A stretch of 64,000 nucleotides of DNA. Source: Atrichornis clamosus (lineage: Eukaryota > Chordata > Aves > Passeriformes > Menuridae). Every line of letters begins with the position of its first letter. Position 1 is the first letter of the stretch. Below, one piece after another: positions 1-13,900 of this stretch. The notes beneath the pieces are model-generated. The model was not told the DNA's origin. It saw only the letters and a list, made by a program, of their open reading frames with translations, and did no database searches. The position numbers and the translations under genes were made by a program. Where the stretch lies: the NCBI GenBank assembly GCA_013400975.1, contig WBMZ01010286.1, positions 1 to 64,000 on the forward strand, in the 5' to 3' direction.

Positions 1-2366
1 CCCTGTGGAACCCCACTAGTGATAGGTTGCATCACATGACATGTTTACTCTGCTCCATAACCCTCTAATTCAGACAGCATGAGTCAATAGAACAAATGAA
101 GACTACCAAGCAGGTATGAGGGATCTTCAGGATATTCATATTGCATCAGCAAGTATTAATCTGTCTGAAAAGCCCCTCTACAAGTCTGCTTCACAGATTC
201 TTACATGGTTATCTATCAGTTAGAAGATTGTCAACTACACACATTTAGTTTGGTCTCTCAGGAGACTTGTGTTGAGCTCTATTCTGAATCCAGCTTTTAT
301 ATAGGCCAAAATATACAAGTAAAACAATGATTTTAACCAAGTACCGTCTTCATCCAGGTATTTTTTGCTTATGACCTTTCCCATGATACACATCAATATA
401 ATACCAGACAAACTTTATATCAGAAATTACACTGTGTATCCAGTATACTTAACATTTATTAAAATCACAAAAAAATGCAATTATCTTCTCCAAGAAATTC
501 ACATATTTCAAAAAATTTACTTTCTTTATCTTGTAAATTTTTGGGAACATTTCTTTTTCTAGTCTTCCATTTTTAAAATGGGAATTATATTTCAGATATA
601 CTTGTATAAACATTCATTTGAGACTGAGGAGAAATTAACCCAATTCTTTCAGAATGCTAGTTATAGAGAAGTAATTACTCAGAATTCAACTGCTTGTCAT
701 GGTGCAGAGACCTGCAAAATTCCCAGCTGCATAAATCTATGTGTAAATCAATTTCAGAATAATTAAAAAGCTCTGCTATTTTAACCAGAACCCTCTGAGA
801 GAAGTTTGAGCCAACAGCAATATTTGCTTTTGGGGTAATTTTCTGTCAGGTTTTTTCTAAGGAAAATTTTAACTGATTATTTTCTCTTCTGTTGTTAATT
901 GTGGCTTTTGCATGGTAGGGGTTCTCTCTCAAAAAATAATGCATATAAAAATTATTTACCATATCTAAGTGATTTCAAGGCAATCTGTGGACCTCATGTC
1001 TGACTATTAATAAGTTTTTGATACTTAAAACCTGTAAGATATAAGGCTTAATTTGTCCAAAATAATTCTTACTTTACAGCTGATGTATCTCTCTCCTTTT
1101 CAGGCTCAGAAATATGCTGCTACAGAGAAATATTGTCCCCAGCTTCCTAAGGAAAGGAAGCAGGATGCAAAACCACTCTGCAGTGCTATTAGTTAGCCAG
1201 TCTGGTGCCATGCAGACAGCAACTGATTCAAAAAGATCCACCAAAGCAATAACATAATCGAGTCTACTCCAGATGTGTACTATGAAGATTTATTTTCAGG
1301 ACTATGTCTCAGCCCAATGAGGCACATGATTAGGACTTTGAGTGAATAATTGATATTATTTTTCCTAGAATAGGGTTCAAATTCAAACTAGTGTTATGAA
1401 TGTCTCAGTTTAGCTTGCTCTGTGAATCCAAAAGTTGAACTTCAGAATTTAATCTGAAGGCTATATATGCAGAAAACTGGCAGTGACTATTTAAAGTGTT
1501 TGTTATCCAAAATGTCAAAAAGAAGATTTACCATGAGATTTTTATAGCCCTTCTGGATCAATTGTGCAAAACAGTCTGACCAGCCTTAAGATTCCTTGTC
1601 AGAATCTTGAAAGACCTTCTGGCTAAGACCTTGAGATAGATAAAATATGATTGAAAGAGATAGATTTATACAAAGTTCAAAACAGGGAGCCAGTCTTGAA
1701 CAGAATGTGCAGCAGCAGAGAAAAATGTCTTTAAGTCCCACTATTGATTACACAAATATATTTAAGATTAGGCATTCTGCTACAATTTAATTAAGACGAT
1801 GCTTAAGACAGCAGCTTTTGTTAATTAACCATCTTTTATGCTTATTATAGTCCTAAAGATCAATAAATAATCCTTTGTTTTGAAAACTCTATCCAGAATC
1901 CCTGCCATTTCAAAGTCATTACAACTCCCTGAATAAGAGCCTGTAATGGTAACTGAAACAGGTTTTATCTGCCAAGTTAATCCCATACAAAATCACTGTG
2001 TCCTGTACCTTGGTTCGTCCAAGTGACCAGTATAGACAGTCATCCACTTCTCTTTCGATACACTGGCTTTGGAAAGGATGCTACAGAAGAAAACAGAAAA
2101 AGGACAGAGGCAGAATTCTAATCTGACTATAGAAATTTTAGCCCTGAATGTGGTTTCATGGTTGATATAAACAACTGAAATTATTAAATGAATATTTTGA
2201 CCATGTACTTTCTATTTTGTCTCTAATTGATGATACCACACTATATCAAATTTAACTTAATACTTGGTCTGTAAAATATTCTGATGAGGTATTGATGGGA
2301 CAGCATTAGTCATAAAGTAATCTTTAATTAACCTTGTGTAAGAAAATTATACCTATAAAAGTGACA
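1..2366. other. Unique AT-rich intergenic DNA
   Basis: I see no gene, RNA gene or recognisable mobile element here. The open frames at 365-562 and 578-766 are short and of low-complexity composition, with no motif I recognise. Not assigned further. Confidence 0.5.
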
Positions 2367-2424
2367 TAGATATATATATTTATTTATATCTATTTTATAT
2401 ATGGATATATATGGATATATATAC
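2367..2424. repeat. AT-rich simple repeat (TA/TATT/GGATATA units)
   Basis: A run of alternating TA with interspersed TTTA and GGATATA units, directly visible. It is imperfect, so it is probably an old, degenerate microsatellite. Confidence 0.75.
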
Positions 2425-5400
2425 ACTTATGAAGTGACTGAGTTAGCATTCTGTATTTCATCTCTGCAAATGATGGATATTTTAAGAATGGGATGGGAGT
2501 GCTCATATACTAGGAGGCTTAAGAAATCTACACTTTCCTTCAGCACTACCCCAAAAATTCTGTTTATACTGAAAACTATTAAGCTTTGGAGACTCCTTCT
2601 CTATGAGATCTTCCATTACTTTTCACCATTTTATTTAAGCCGAGATACTAAGCATCTCTCTCGGTGAAAGTCACTACATCTATATTCCTTGCAGTTTTGC
2701 AGTGCAGTCTGAATTTTCTTCTTCTCTGGATGTATTGCACCACAAAATCATGACCCTTCAAATGTGCTATGGCCCCTAAGGAGCTGATGGAAGCTGCAGA
2801 CCAGTGTAGATACATAATACTGGCTGAGAGGCGATGCCCCTGCTCACAGCATGGTTACTGATGTACCTGTGACTCCTGGCTTAATTCAGCAGTAGTCTCA
2901 CCATATGTTGCAGGAGGACTGTGTAATAGCCTCTTGTTCTGTTCTGGTATTGTGCTCTCTGAAGAGAAGACCACTATTTCTTTGTTGGAGCAGCAATATC
3001 TACCACAAATTACAAGCTGTGAGCACTATAATACTGGCATGACCATGTAAAGTGTAATTCTATTCAGCTCTGCAGGTTAGGTATCATCATAGTGTTCTGT
3101 TTGCACTAGTATTTAAAAGCAGGGTTTTCTCAGAGAAGAACCTCTGTCAGATCTGGGGAATCTTTATGCCATATAAATGTAAGATAGTACTAATATGATT
3201 TTTAAAGCCACATGCAGGTCTTACTCTCGATGGCGTAAAGTCACTGAGACTTTGCCATGCTTTAATGGGACTCGAATGAGGCTCACCGTAACCAGGGGAA
3301 AGTTATTTTAAATGTTTAACGCTTATTTAAAATTTAAACTCTGACGTTTCATGTCAAAGATCCATTTTAACTACAAGGAAGTCTGTGTACATCCCATCCT
3401 GAAACAATGATGTCTGACAGCCGTGCCTTTAGAAATATTTTCTTGCAGAGGGCAAGGTAAAGAAGGAATGTCATTCACCGGGCTAACAGGGGAACAGGAA
3501 GTTAAGGCTACTGCATCAGCCTCGGAACACAAAGGCTTTGAATCTAGGTTAGGTCTTTGAATAAACATGTTGGCTGAAATCAAGAAAGATATCCAGACAC
3601 ACACTCTTTAGATATGTAACTTGTGTTCACTGACAAGGCCATCTCAAAACACTGTGGTCTAGGTCTTCCATCCCATTCAAGTGCTAATTAGAATGTTCAA
3701 TATACTAGCACCTTAAACACTGCCCTGGTACCACTGGCTGCCCTGAATTAGGAGGAACGTGGTTTGCTGAATCACAAAAACTGTTTTGTACCCCATGCAT
3801 ATTTTCTGTCTCCTCATTATTAGTAAAGCTGATAAGTATTAAGGGAGGGGCTCTTGCCTACCTTTTCTTCAACAAATGTGTGATTCAGTGCACATTTTCT
3901 TTTCACTGCAACAGTTACGAATCATAATTCAGACCCAGTCTTCAGACTCAGTAAAGCAGGGAAGGAGACCTGAGGAGGAGGTATGTAATTATAATGAAAA
4001 CAGGAGAGGAAAAGAAACATTCATACTTAGTTCTGCATTTCATATATTTTCATTGTTTGATTCTGCAGTCTTGATGTGTTCTTTAAATGAAGCTTGTCTT
4101 CAATCATATATGTTAGAAAACAGTATACTGAAAGTTTAGGTTCTTTCATCTACCATATTGACACCTACATATTTTATTACTATATTTGCAACTTTCAAAA
4201 CCACTGCACAGATCTTTCCTACTTGATCAGATAAAATAACTTAGTAGTAAATTTTATTGGGTTTACAGTAGTAGGCTGTTTACTGTAAACCAGTCATAAA
4301 AAAGGAGATGGGAAACCACTTCTCCATACAGTAAAAATACTCTTTTAGAGTAGAGAAATGACGACTGGAAATTCAGATTACATACAGGTTTTGGATGTGA
4401 ATACTGAATGCAGTAATGAGACTTTCTGCTCTTTCTAACCCAAACTGTGGCCTTTCTGAACATTTTTGCCTTTGTTGATTTCTTACTTCAGTCTCAGTGT
4501 CTCTTATTTCCATCTCTGAATCAGCACATTCAGCCTCTCCTACTCCTGCTTTTGAACCTAAGCATCTCATGCTCTTCTCTTCCTAGCACTGGCAACTTAC
4601 AGATACTCTTTTACACTAAACTATTAACATACTGTGGTGTTCTTGTCAATATAAACCTTTCTTTCTCACCTGTTTTGGTCTTTTCTTCCTTATGGCAGTA
4701 TGATAAGAGGGCATTTTTTCTAGTAAACCTAGTAAAAGCATAGAAGACAAATCCTTGTTTTTGAGTGCCCAATAACATGGTTTGCTACAGTTATCAGAAG
4801 AAACCACTTTGATAGAAATCTTGCTCAGCACCTGCATTCTTGAACCTGCATGCTTTTTCACTGTAGGCAATTGTTCATCTAATATTAAACACATCTTTAA
4901 TTAATATGTTTTTAAAAGGTTATTTTTAGACTAAAAGGCTATTTTTGAAAATCTTAACATTAGAAGGAAGAAAATAAGTTGCAGAATAATCTCCTAAATG
5001 TCAGGTTTATGAAATACAGCAGAACAGTAGTTTTACAGATTCATGCAAATAAATGATCTTTCACCAAAAATATGCACAGACAGATGGAAGTTAGGTGGCT
5101 TAAAATGAAAACAAGTTCTCAGATCCATTCTCTGCTTAAATCTTTGAAAGAAAGGAGCCACAATCAAGTATAAATTAAGAGATTTCTTAAATGGTTTATA
5201 TTTGATTTCCAGTTCACTCTGACTTCTATTTTTCAGATATACAGTTGACTATTAACTAACAGAAATATTCTCTTTTACCTACACGGAGACTCTGTCAGCA
5301 CTCAAAAATAACAGAAATATTCCACAACATCTCAGAAGTTGGAACTTATATCTTTAAGGAGTATTTGCCAGCTTTCAAGGCAAAGTGTGTCTGCCATTAT

Positions 5401-6339
5401 TTCTACAGAATTCACATATTCGCCAGTACCATAGTTCAAACTTATAAAATAATTTTAACAGCCCATATCTAAAAATCTGGGTAAAACCTGGATAATGCAA
5501 AAATGTGAATCATATGATACTGTGCTATTAATCATCCAGAGTTTGTTTATTCTTACTGAAGAGCTCCTACAGAATGCAAAATCATCTTCTCACATTCCAG
5601 GTGTGATGTTTTGTCTTTGATTACTTAAGCCATGGCATAGGTACATTCAAATGGGATTTTGTGGTTTTTTCACACCTCCAGCTAATTCCATGACAGGTGT
5701 ATTTAATGAGGCCAAATTTCACAGTCTTACAAATTTTACCTCTAGAAAGATGAACATGATTGCATACCCACCACAATGCCCCCTCAAAATGAGCAGAGTT
5801 TCAGGCTGAAAACACCTCTTCCAGTCACATTATCTGGAATGCTGTGGCAATATCAATAATTCATCCAGATTAAGCCTCATAATAACAAGCTTTGAATGAA
5901 AATGTCTCTGCTATCACATCTTTCGTATTGCTGGAGCAGAGGACAGGATCACCTCTGGCTGTGAAAATCTACGTTGTCAGAGGAACTGGTTGACAGCACT
6001 GATCAGAAAAAATAAATACATCCAAAAAAGGAGCAAGACGGAGTTAAAATGTGGTTTCCACTTGCTCTTGAAGCAATGTAGCCAGGTGGCCTCATTGGTA
6101 ATATCTGTAAAGGTATAGCTTTTCTTGACCTAGGAAAATGTAGGGAATTTACCTCTGTTGTGTGAGTAAATATGTTGAAGGTTTTCTATGAAGACATTAC
6201 CAATATCAGCCCACCTCCCTTGTATCACAAGGTCCAAAGGAAATCATGCTTGCAGAAACATTTTAAAATGTTCAAAAATCGATTTTTCTAGTCATGCTCT
6301 GAACCTGAAAAATTGTCGGAACCTGAAACAAAATAAAAT
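2425..6339. other. Unique intergenic DNA
   Basis: No gene or repeat I can name. The frames at 2401-2667, 3371-3604 (bottom strand), 3876-4139 and the overlapping set at 4263-4894 have no protein motif I recognise, and I see no clear splice-site pairing that would make exons of them. Confidence 0.45.
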
Positions 6340-6516
6340 TATAGAACCACAGAACAGTTTGTGTTGGAAGGCATCTTAAAGATCATCTGGTTCCAACACC
6401 CCTGCCATGGGCAGGGACACCTTCCACTAGACCAGGTTACTCAGAGACTCATCCAGCCTGGCCTTGAACATATGCAGGGATGGGGAGTTCACAACCCCTC
6501 TGGGCAACCTCTCTGG
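6340..6516 (-). mobile_element. CR1 LINE, 3'-end fragment (bottom strand)
   Basis: The + strand reads as the reverse complement of an avian CR1 3' end. It starts with an 'atagaaccacagaa' terminal unit, followed by 'ttggaaggcatcttaaagat', then the 'catgggcagggacacc' and 'actagaccaggtt' blocks, then 'ccagcctggccttgaaca' and 'ctgggcaacct'. The element therefore lies on the bottom strand with its 3' end at low coordinates. It is 5'-truncated to under 200 bp, as most CR1 copies are, with several substitutions from the family sequence as I remember it. CR1 is the dominant retrotransposon of birds. Confidence 0.9.
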
Positions 6517-9500
6517 CAAAATAGGAGAGAGAAATTCTAGAAGTTGAATTCTTATGTAGTGAGAAACTAAGTTTTACTGATAATTAACCCTTCAAAATTA
6601 ACTTTTTTTTAATATATATATGTTGATTCAGCAGAAGGTAGGAAAAAAAGCAGGGAAGCCACAGTGACAGTCTGAACATTTACAATGTCAGATGCTAAAC
6701 ATTTGTAGTAAAAGCTATGACTCAGTTGGGAGAGTAAATGTGGCAGGTGTGTTTCAAAGATCTTCCCCTTATATGCAGGAAAATAAAAATATATTTCCTT
6801 GGTTTAGTGAAATAAATACAGATGGATAATGATTTTAGTAAATATTTTGATGAACTTCCCACTCCCTGAAAAAACTTCTACCTCACTCTGCATCAGATCT
6901 GGTTTTCACTTGAGGGTTTGTTTTGGATTTTTTTTTCTATTTTTCTCTTCTGGATCCTCACAAGACATCATATTCATATCTATTTCTCAGGCATTATTTC
7001 CTCACCCTTTCAAAGAAATCTAAGTAAAACAAAGAGCCCATCAAGTGCAGCTATAACATGGAATTTTTCTTCTGTCTGCATGTTCCTTTCCTATAAACAG
7101 AAACAGTAATTTGTCACAGAAAAATAGAATTTATCTTAATAGTACTTCAAACAAATCTAATCATAAATTCTCTTGAGAAATCAGAAATTTGCTTAATTAT
7201 CGTAGGTCTATTTCCTTTATGATCTTTGGCTCAGATAAAAATGGAAATATTGTAGAACTATTCTGTTCATTTTTATGGCCACATTCTTTTACCATCTCTT
7301 CCGTCTTTTGTATCAGCTTGAACCTATCTAGCAAAATAGAGCTGATTCCTCAGATTTCCCTTTCATATATTTTTGCAATATAAACAGCAGCATGAAAAGG
7401 CTTGTGGTGTTTCATTCTTACACAGAGACTTTCCTTTCAAGGCATTTTTTTTCTTACTCTCTAGTCTGATACTCTAATATCTAAAAAGAAACTAAACTAT
7501 ATTCAATTCGCCAATTTGATGTTTCTCACTCATACATCACTGTTTGCAGCATTGCCACGTGCAAACACAGTAAGAAAAATGTCAGCCAAACTAGTTTTTT
7601 GGCCAAAGCAGCACAACTTATTCTAAGGATTTTATCAAACTATGAAGCACTTTACACAATATTTTAGAATCAGCAAAAGGTTCTGGCAGTGTAAAAACGT
7701 CCTAGTTTCCCCATTTTTCTGATTTCAAAACTTTTTTTTTGCTCCCAACCAGAACAGAAAAAACTTTGAATTATTGAAATACTCCTGGAAACAGAATTTT
7801 CAGTTCATGGTGGGTTGAGGCCTTTTTCTGTTGTTGAGATGAGAAACAGCCTTTAGGTACCAGGAATATCTCCTGATCTTTCCTGTTGGGCAAATTGTTG
7901 CTGAGCTACAACAAAGTTCCAGAGGAAAAAATAGTGTTTAGTTAAATAGTATTATCTATTTTCTTCTAACAGTCTCATTTTCATTAATCTAATGCTGATG
8001 TCAGAGGATTTCTCCTTGTTTACATTGATATTGAAAAACTTGCATTGATTCAAGAGAACAGTAATTAAAAATATTTTTTTAATTAATCTGCAATATGTCT
8101 GAATTTGCTGTGAGAAATATGTAGTTATAAAAACTGAAAATAAACTATTTGGGCATAGTATACTGAATGTGTTATATTTCCCTATTTGCAAAAATTAGAC
8201 AAATTTAGGAGCAAAATAATCACTGATTACCAGGCATATTCAGCTTTGTTTTGACTTATTCTCGTGGAATTAAAAATGTTTTGAAATACCTCATAATGAA
8301 AATAGAGAAGTCCAAGTGACAATATTCAGATTGAATTATTGAGGAAGAAAATCTTATGTTCCTGACTTGTTACTTACACTATGGACATTACTATGTCTGA
8401 TACATGTCCTAATGAAAACAGGGCAGCATAACTGCATTTTAGTTGCATGGTAGATAATCAGCTGTTCTCCAAAGGCAGATGAAACAGGGTCTATAACTGA
8501 ATGCTAAATGTCATATTTTTTGTAGTTTTCTTATTTTAGAAGACAATTTATATGACAAATACTCAGTTGGAAGAACCTGTATAAAACAGAGTGAAAATGG
8601 GTAGCATAACTTAAGTTCCACCATTCTGCTTTCCAAATCTGAATAAACTACAATATTTTCCAAAACAAGATTCTGAAGAAAAAAAATCTTAGAACAATGG
8701 CTTTTGTTTAATACCAAAAATATTAACATGTATTTAAAAGGAATCAAACAATTCTACTGAAATGAAAATATATTACCAAAAAAAAGTTTCAGATTTTAAA
8801 AGCTAGAAGATCATACCATAGTTCGTTTAGTTCTTCTCCCTTCAAAATTTTGTCTGATTATTGTTTACTTGAAATATTTTTACCAAGGTAAAGCAGCATT
8901 TTCCATTAGAAATTTACTACAATTAAATATTTGCCTTCTAGGATTAGAATCAGTTTACACTGCAAAAGAAGAGACTCAAGGAGAAAACCCTTCCAACAGA
9001 ACACTAAAATGACCAGTTTTTCAATAAATATATCTTACATGTACTACAAACTTCAGTTAGTGTCTATTAAAACTGAATTATAGTTTCAATTATCTTCACT
9101 TAGAGCATGACTTCCTACAGTTTTATTTTTCAATTCCTCTCAGCAAGAAATAATTAATTCAAATTCAATTCAAAATAATTTTTGGTTAAAATCTTGCTGT
9201 AGTACAATGAAGAAAGCTTGATAGTTGTATCTTGTGTTTATCTTTTGTGTCTGGTGAAGAAAATACAGATTTATTTATTAAAATAATACCACATTTTCAA
9301 ATAGCACACTACTGCATTCTGCATTCACGTCTCTAAGTTCTGTCACCTTAAGAAAATTAAAAAATTTGTGATAACATTACCAAATAATACTTCAGCTCTA
9401 ACAGATTTCACCATTTCTCCTACACACTCCTGTAAATCTCATTTCTTTATTGTTTGGAAAGTCTGGTAAATTCTGCTCAAGTGTAAAAAAAAAATCCGAC

Positions 9501-9909
9501 AGCTTGACACAACACTGTATATGAGATGACTTATTCTTTGAGTTGGCATCTGGTAATGGAGATTAATCTTGTTCATCCTTTACTATTTGTTAAACGATGC
9601 CGCAGCAACAGCTTGCTCACCTACCATTTAAGCCAGAAAACATGATTCTGCCAAAATGTGCCTGAGTTCTCCAGGAGAAAACCTTGAGCCAAATCAAAAG
9701 AAAGAAGAGGAAAATTGATGAGGCTCATCCCTCAAGGTGTACAAAACACAGCTTGTCTGTGCGCTGCCACAGGATGTCACTGATGTTCCACTTACAGGTC
9801 ATACACAATTAAAAGTGATCTTGCAACAGTCACCATTAATAAAATCCAGTTTAGTGAGAAACGTAGCAGCTAAAGAGGTATCAGCTGGCTAGTTTAAAAC
9901 CAAAAGAGT
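6517..9909. other. Unique AT-rich intergenic DNA
   Basis: No gene seen. The frames at 6829-7023, 6918-7109, 7189-7383, 7952-8191 and 8511-8747 are AT-driven and rich in Phe, Ile, Leu and Ser, with no family signature. I see no repeat element I can name. Confidence 0.45.
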
Positions 9910-10982
9910 TGTACAGGGTTTGTGTGGCAGGAGTTTGGTAGCAGGAGGCTACAGGGTTGGCTTCTGTGAGATACTGCAAGGAGCTTCCTCCATGTCCGAC
10001 AGAGCCAATGGAAGCCAGCTCCAGGACAGACCCACTGCTGGCCAAGGCCGAGCACATCAGCAATTTGTGGTGGCACATCTGGGATAACGGATTTGAGAAG
10101 GGGGGAAGCAAGCAAGCTGCACAAATGGCTCTTCTAGCCAGTGGAGAGAGGAGTGAGGATATGTGAGAGAAACAGCCCTGCAGACAACAAGGGCAGTGAA
10201 CAGGGAGAGGGAGGAGGTGCTCCAGGAGCCAGAGCAGAGGTTCCTTTGCAGCCCGTGGTGCAGACTGTGGTGAGGCAGCTCTGCCCCTGCAGCCCACAGA
10301 GGTCCACAGGAGAGCAGAGATCACAGAGATCCACCTGCAGCCTGTGGAGGACCACACGCTGGAGCAGACGGATGCCTGAAGGAGCTCCTGCAGGACCTTT
10401 GGACCCATGGAGAGAGGATCACATGCTGGAGGAGGCTGGCTGGCAGGATTTGTGACTCCATGGAGTCCTCCTTAGAGATGGAAACCTATGGAAGGGACCA
10501 GTGCTGGAGCAGTTCATGGAGAACTTCAGCCTGTGGGAAGGTCTTGCATTTGCGAAGTTTGTGGGGGACTGTCTCCTGTGGGAGGGGCTCCATGCTGGAA
10601 CAGGAGAAGAGTGTGAGGAGTCCTCCTGCGGAGGAGGAAGGAGCAGCAGTGAGTGACGAACTGACTGCAGCTCCCACTCCCTGTCACCCCTCACCACTGG
10701 TGGGGAAGAGGTAGAGAAAATTGTGACTGAAGTCGGGCCTTGAAAGAAGGGACGGCTGGGGAGAAGGTGTTTGTAAGATTTTGTTTCCTTTCTCATTACC
10801 CTACTCTGATTTGGTTGATAATAAATTACCCAAGTCAGCTGTGGCTCATGACATTGGTGAGTGCCCTTATCTCAACTCATGAGCCTTCCATTGTATTTTC
10901 TCTCTCCTGTCCATCTGCATAGGGGAGTGACAGAGCAGCTTTGGTGAGCACCTGGTATCCAGCTGTGTTTCAACCCAGCACA
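9910..10982 (+). mobile_element. Solo LTR of an avian ERVL-like endogenous retrovirus, long GC-rich type
   Basis: About 1.07 kb running from a 5' TG ('tgtacagggtttgtgtgg') to a 3' CA ('caacccagcaca'). The middle carries reiterated 'gctggagcag' and 'cctgcagcc' style units, typical of a long LTR common in bird genomes. A polyadenylation hexamer AATAAA sits at 10820-10825, and the usual 3' block 'agcagctttggtgagcacct' follows it. The 5 bases before it (agagt) and after it (agaga) agree at four of five positions, consistent with an aged 5-bp target duplication. No gag, pol or env frame adjoins it, so it is a solo LTR left by recombination. Open frames inside it, including the 175-codon bottom-strand frame at 9881-10408 and the 125-codon one at 10419-10796, are by-products of its GC-rich composition. 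The family assignment is from memory. Confidence 0.85.
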
Positions 10983-13900
10983 AGAGACAACTCAGTTGTA
11001 GAATAATTTACAGGTTGATTCTGCAGCTGGGGAAAATACTCCATACCATTGGCATGTTAGCAGCATTTTGTGGTATGAGATACTGACCTGCCCAGGCACT
11101 GAATTCCCATCCAAAAGATGCCATTTATATAAGGTAGCTGCTTTTCTGAACCTTACTACTTGGTGCTATGGGAGAAGTAATCAAAAAATAACTATAGTAT
11201 CACACATGGAGTAATAATTGGGTTCTTAGAGCCAAAATAAATATTTTAAATAAATAATTCTCTTCATAAATGTGTCAAGGAATTTATAGCAGTCCTATTT
11301 TATGGTCTCTGAGCAGCTTCTGATTTTTCTTGACATTTTTATAACTTCTATGGAAAAGAAAGCACATTTTGTCTTTAAGGAAAAGTTTTGACATCTTCAT
11401 TATCTTACAAACAAGCTGAGACAGCAAAGGAGTATGAGGTTCTGTCCTTATTTCAAATTCAGACTTATTTTCTTCTACTTTATTCAATTTCCTCTTTCCA
11501 TGATTATTTTCCTCAGAGATTTTTTACTGATAAATTCTGAATTAACCATTCAAGACAGAAAAGTCGTACTAAAACATAGGTTATGGCACACCATAATGAC
11601 CTCCTAGCACTAACCTCACTCAGGGCTTCATGCAGGAAACCAGATGTGCCTATGTTAGATTACTGCCCTGAAAAGCCCTGAAAACCACTACTAATCTTAA
11701 TAAAATATTTTCACATCTCTAGACTAGGTGCTTATATTAACCATAGTATCTGCGTGGCTTGGGTCGTGTTTGTCTGTACATGTACATAATAAAAGTTAAA
11801 ACTATTTTGTTACAATATATGTATTTACCTATTCTCAGATATCTCAAACCCAACACCCCACACATGTTTTGTTTAGCACTTCAATCTTGACAAGAACCCA
11901 AGGAGCATACTGCTGGTACCCACATGGTAAAGTAGCAACACATTCACTGCTCCTTTAATCTGACCTCAGGTTATGCAATCCAGGCTACCACCAGGAATTT
12001 AGGGGTTCCTATGGAAGACAGAAGCCTATGTCCTCACAACCAAAGGACCTCTACTTACAACAACTGACTTTGCAAAAGATAATATTTCATTTTGAAAAAA
12101 ATGCCTGAAACCTGTTACAGCAGCCAAGATAACGGGGGGCAAATCAGATGCCGGTTATTGCAGAATCGTCCAGCATTGCTCTTTGGTTTTATTATCTAAT
12201 TTATCTAATTATCTTCTTGGGCTGGTAGATGTACTGGTAACTCAACTCCTGATATTCCCAGGCAATGGTTTTATCTGCTTCCATGGTAACAATGGGCATC
12301 CACATGCATTAGAGTTAGAAATAATTCCAAAGCTGACCTGTTATGTGCTAGGATCATTATCTCAACCCTTTAGAGGCAGATGGGAAAAGTAAATCAAGGA
12401 AAACAAACAGCACAATACAAGATTTAAAGTATCTTTCCTTCTGAAAGATTGTTCATGGATTTTTTCTGGTTTTTTGTATGGTTTGACATAAACAGCAAAG
12501 AAAATGCTGAACAGGGAAGGTCATGTATAGCCCTCTTCCTTATGTTAGGCAGAAAGAGAACATAATACAGAAACTTTCTCTCCTACAGACTCTCTTTTTT
12601 TCCTTTTTCAATGGTTGGGAGGAATCTGGACTATGTTCTGCATTTGTGTCTCAGAAGCCCTTTGTCAACTTACAGAAAAGCATTACTTTCTTCTATGATT
12701 TGGCTGTTAACAAAGAGATTAACTCCCTTTTGATTGCCTGAAGTACTATATTTGTCAGTCCTTCCCTGCACACTTAAAGCAGTGGCTAAGAGATTATCTC
12801 AGTTAAGGAATGTAATACTTCCCTCATTCATTTGGTCTTAACCTTTGTAATCTGTGTACCTTCCTGTCTAGGTAAGCACAGCATATGAAATAATTGAATT
12901 TACAGTTTTCTAAATGTCTTTTCCAAATCTCACATCTGTATCAGTATCTACAGAATACATCTCGTTGTATAATAATTCCATTGATTTCTGTGTTGTACCC
13001 AGAGTATTAACAGGGTTACTCAACACGACAATCAAATAAAAGTACACACAGCTTGGAGACACTTCTGGCATGTGGAGCAAAGAAGAATGGATAACTGCAA
13101 CAAGAGTTGGGCCTAGGATACTCCTGACAGGAAATGGGATTAATTGTGACATGGAAAAGACTCACAAAATGGAATCAGTGTAAAGAAGCCCTTTGTAGGA
13201 CCTTGAGCATTGTGTAGCTCCTGAAGCCACTGAAAAGCTCCTGGACTGAGGAGAAGTATCAACTTGCAAGGACTCAGATTTATCCTCAACCATTTTTTGT
13301 TCCATGTTCACTCAATAGATTTATTCTTATTTTTTCCCATATTATTTATGCTTTAGAAACTTGAAACATTTGAGCATGCTTACTACAAGGAAAAGTCATT
13401 GTTCTGAACTGATACCAATCAGGATTTTGGGAGAAACAAATGAAAGAAATTGCATTCTGTTCTTTCATGTGTGTTTCTTTTACTAAGGAAACTTGGTTAA
13501 ACAATCTGTGTCAACTAGTAGATGGTGAGTATAGTCAGATGTTCACACTGTTTTGAAGGGGGTTTAGAGACTCATATTTAATTTAGAAACTCATATTTTA
13601 ATGCCAGAGTATTAAGAACATCTCTTGAAGTTCTATCTACTCTGGAGTATAAGAAACACCTGGCCACGAATCACCCTGACATTTAAGACCTGACACTATA
13701 GTAAAACATTTATAATGCAAATTAGTGTAGGAGCTTAAGTACCACATCTTAAGACTCACTTTATGAGCATCTCTAAATATAATATTAAAAAAAGATTAAA
13801 ATTATACAGTAAACCCCAGTTTTACTCCCCATTTTTCAAGAGACAACTTAAAAGGACTTATCTACAGGCTTGCCTCATATTGACCTGAAATGGCAGCCAT

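Noticed and set aside
9881..10408. 175-codon bottom-strand open frame, the longest in the window
   Set aside because: It lies almost wholly inside the ERVL-type LTR, antisense to it. LTR GC content explains the lack of stops, and it has no protein motif.
10419..10796. 125-codon bottom-strand frame and overlapping + strand frames
   Set aside because: Also inside the same LTR; all are composition effects.
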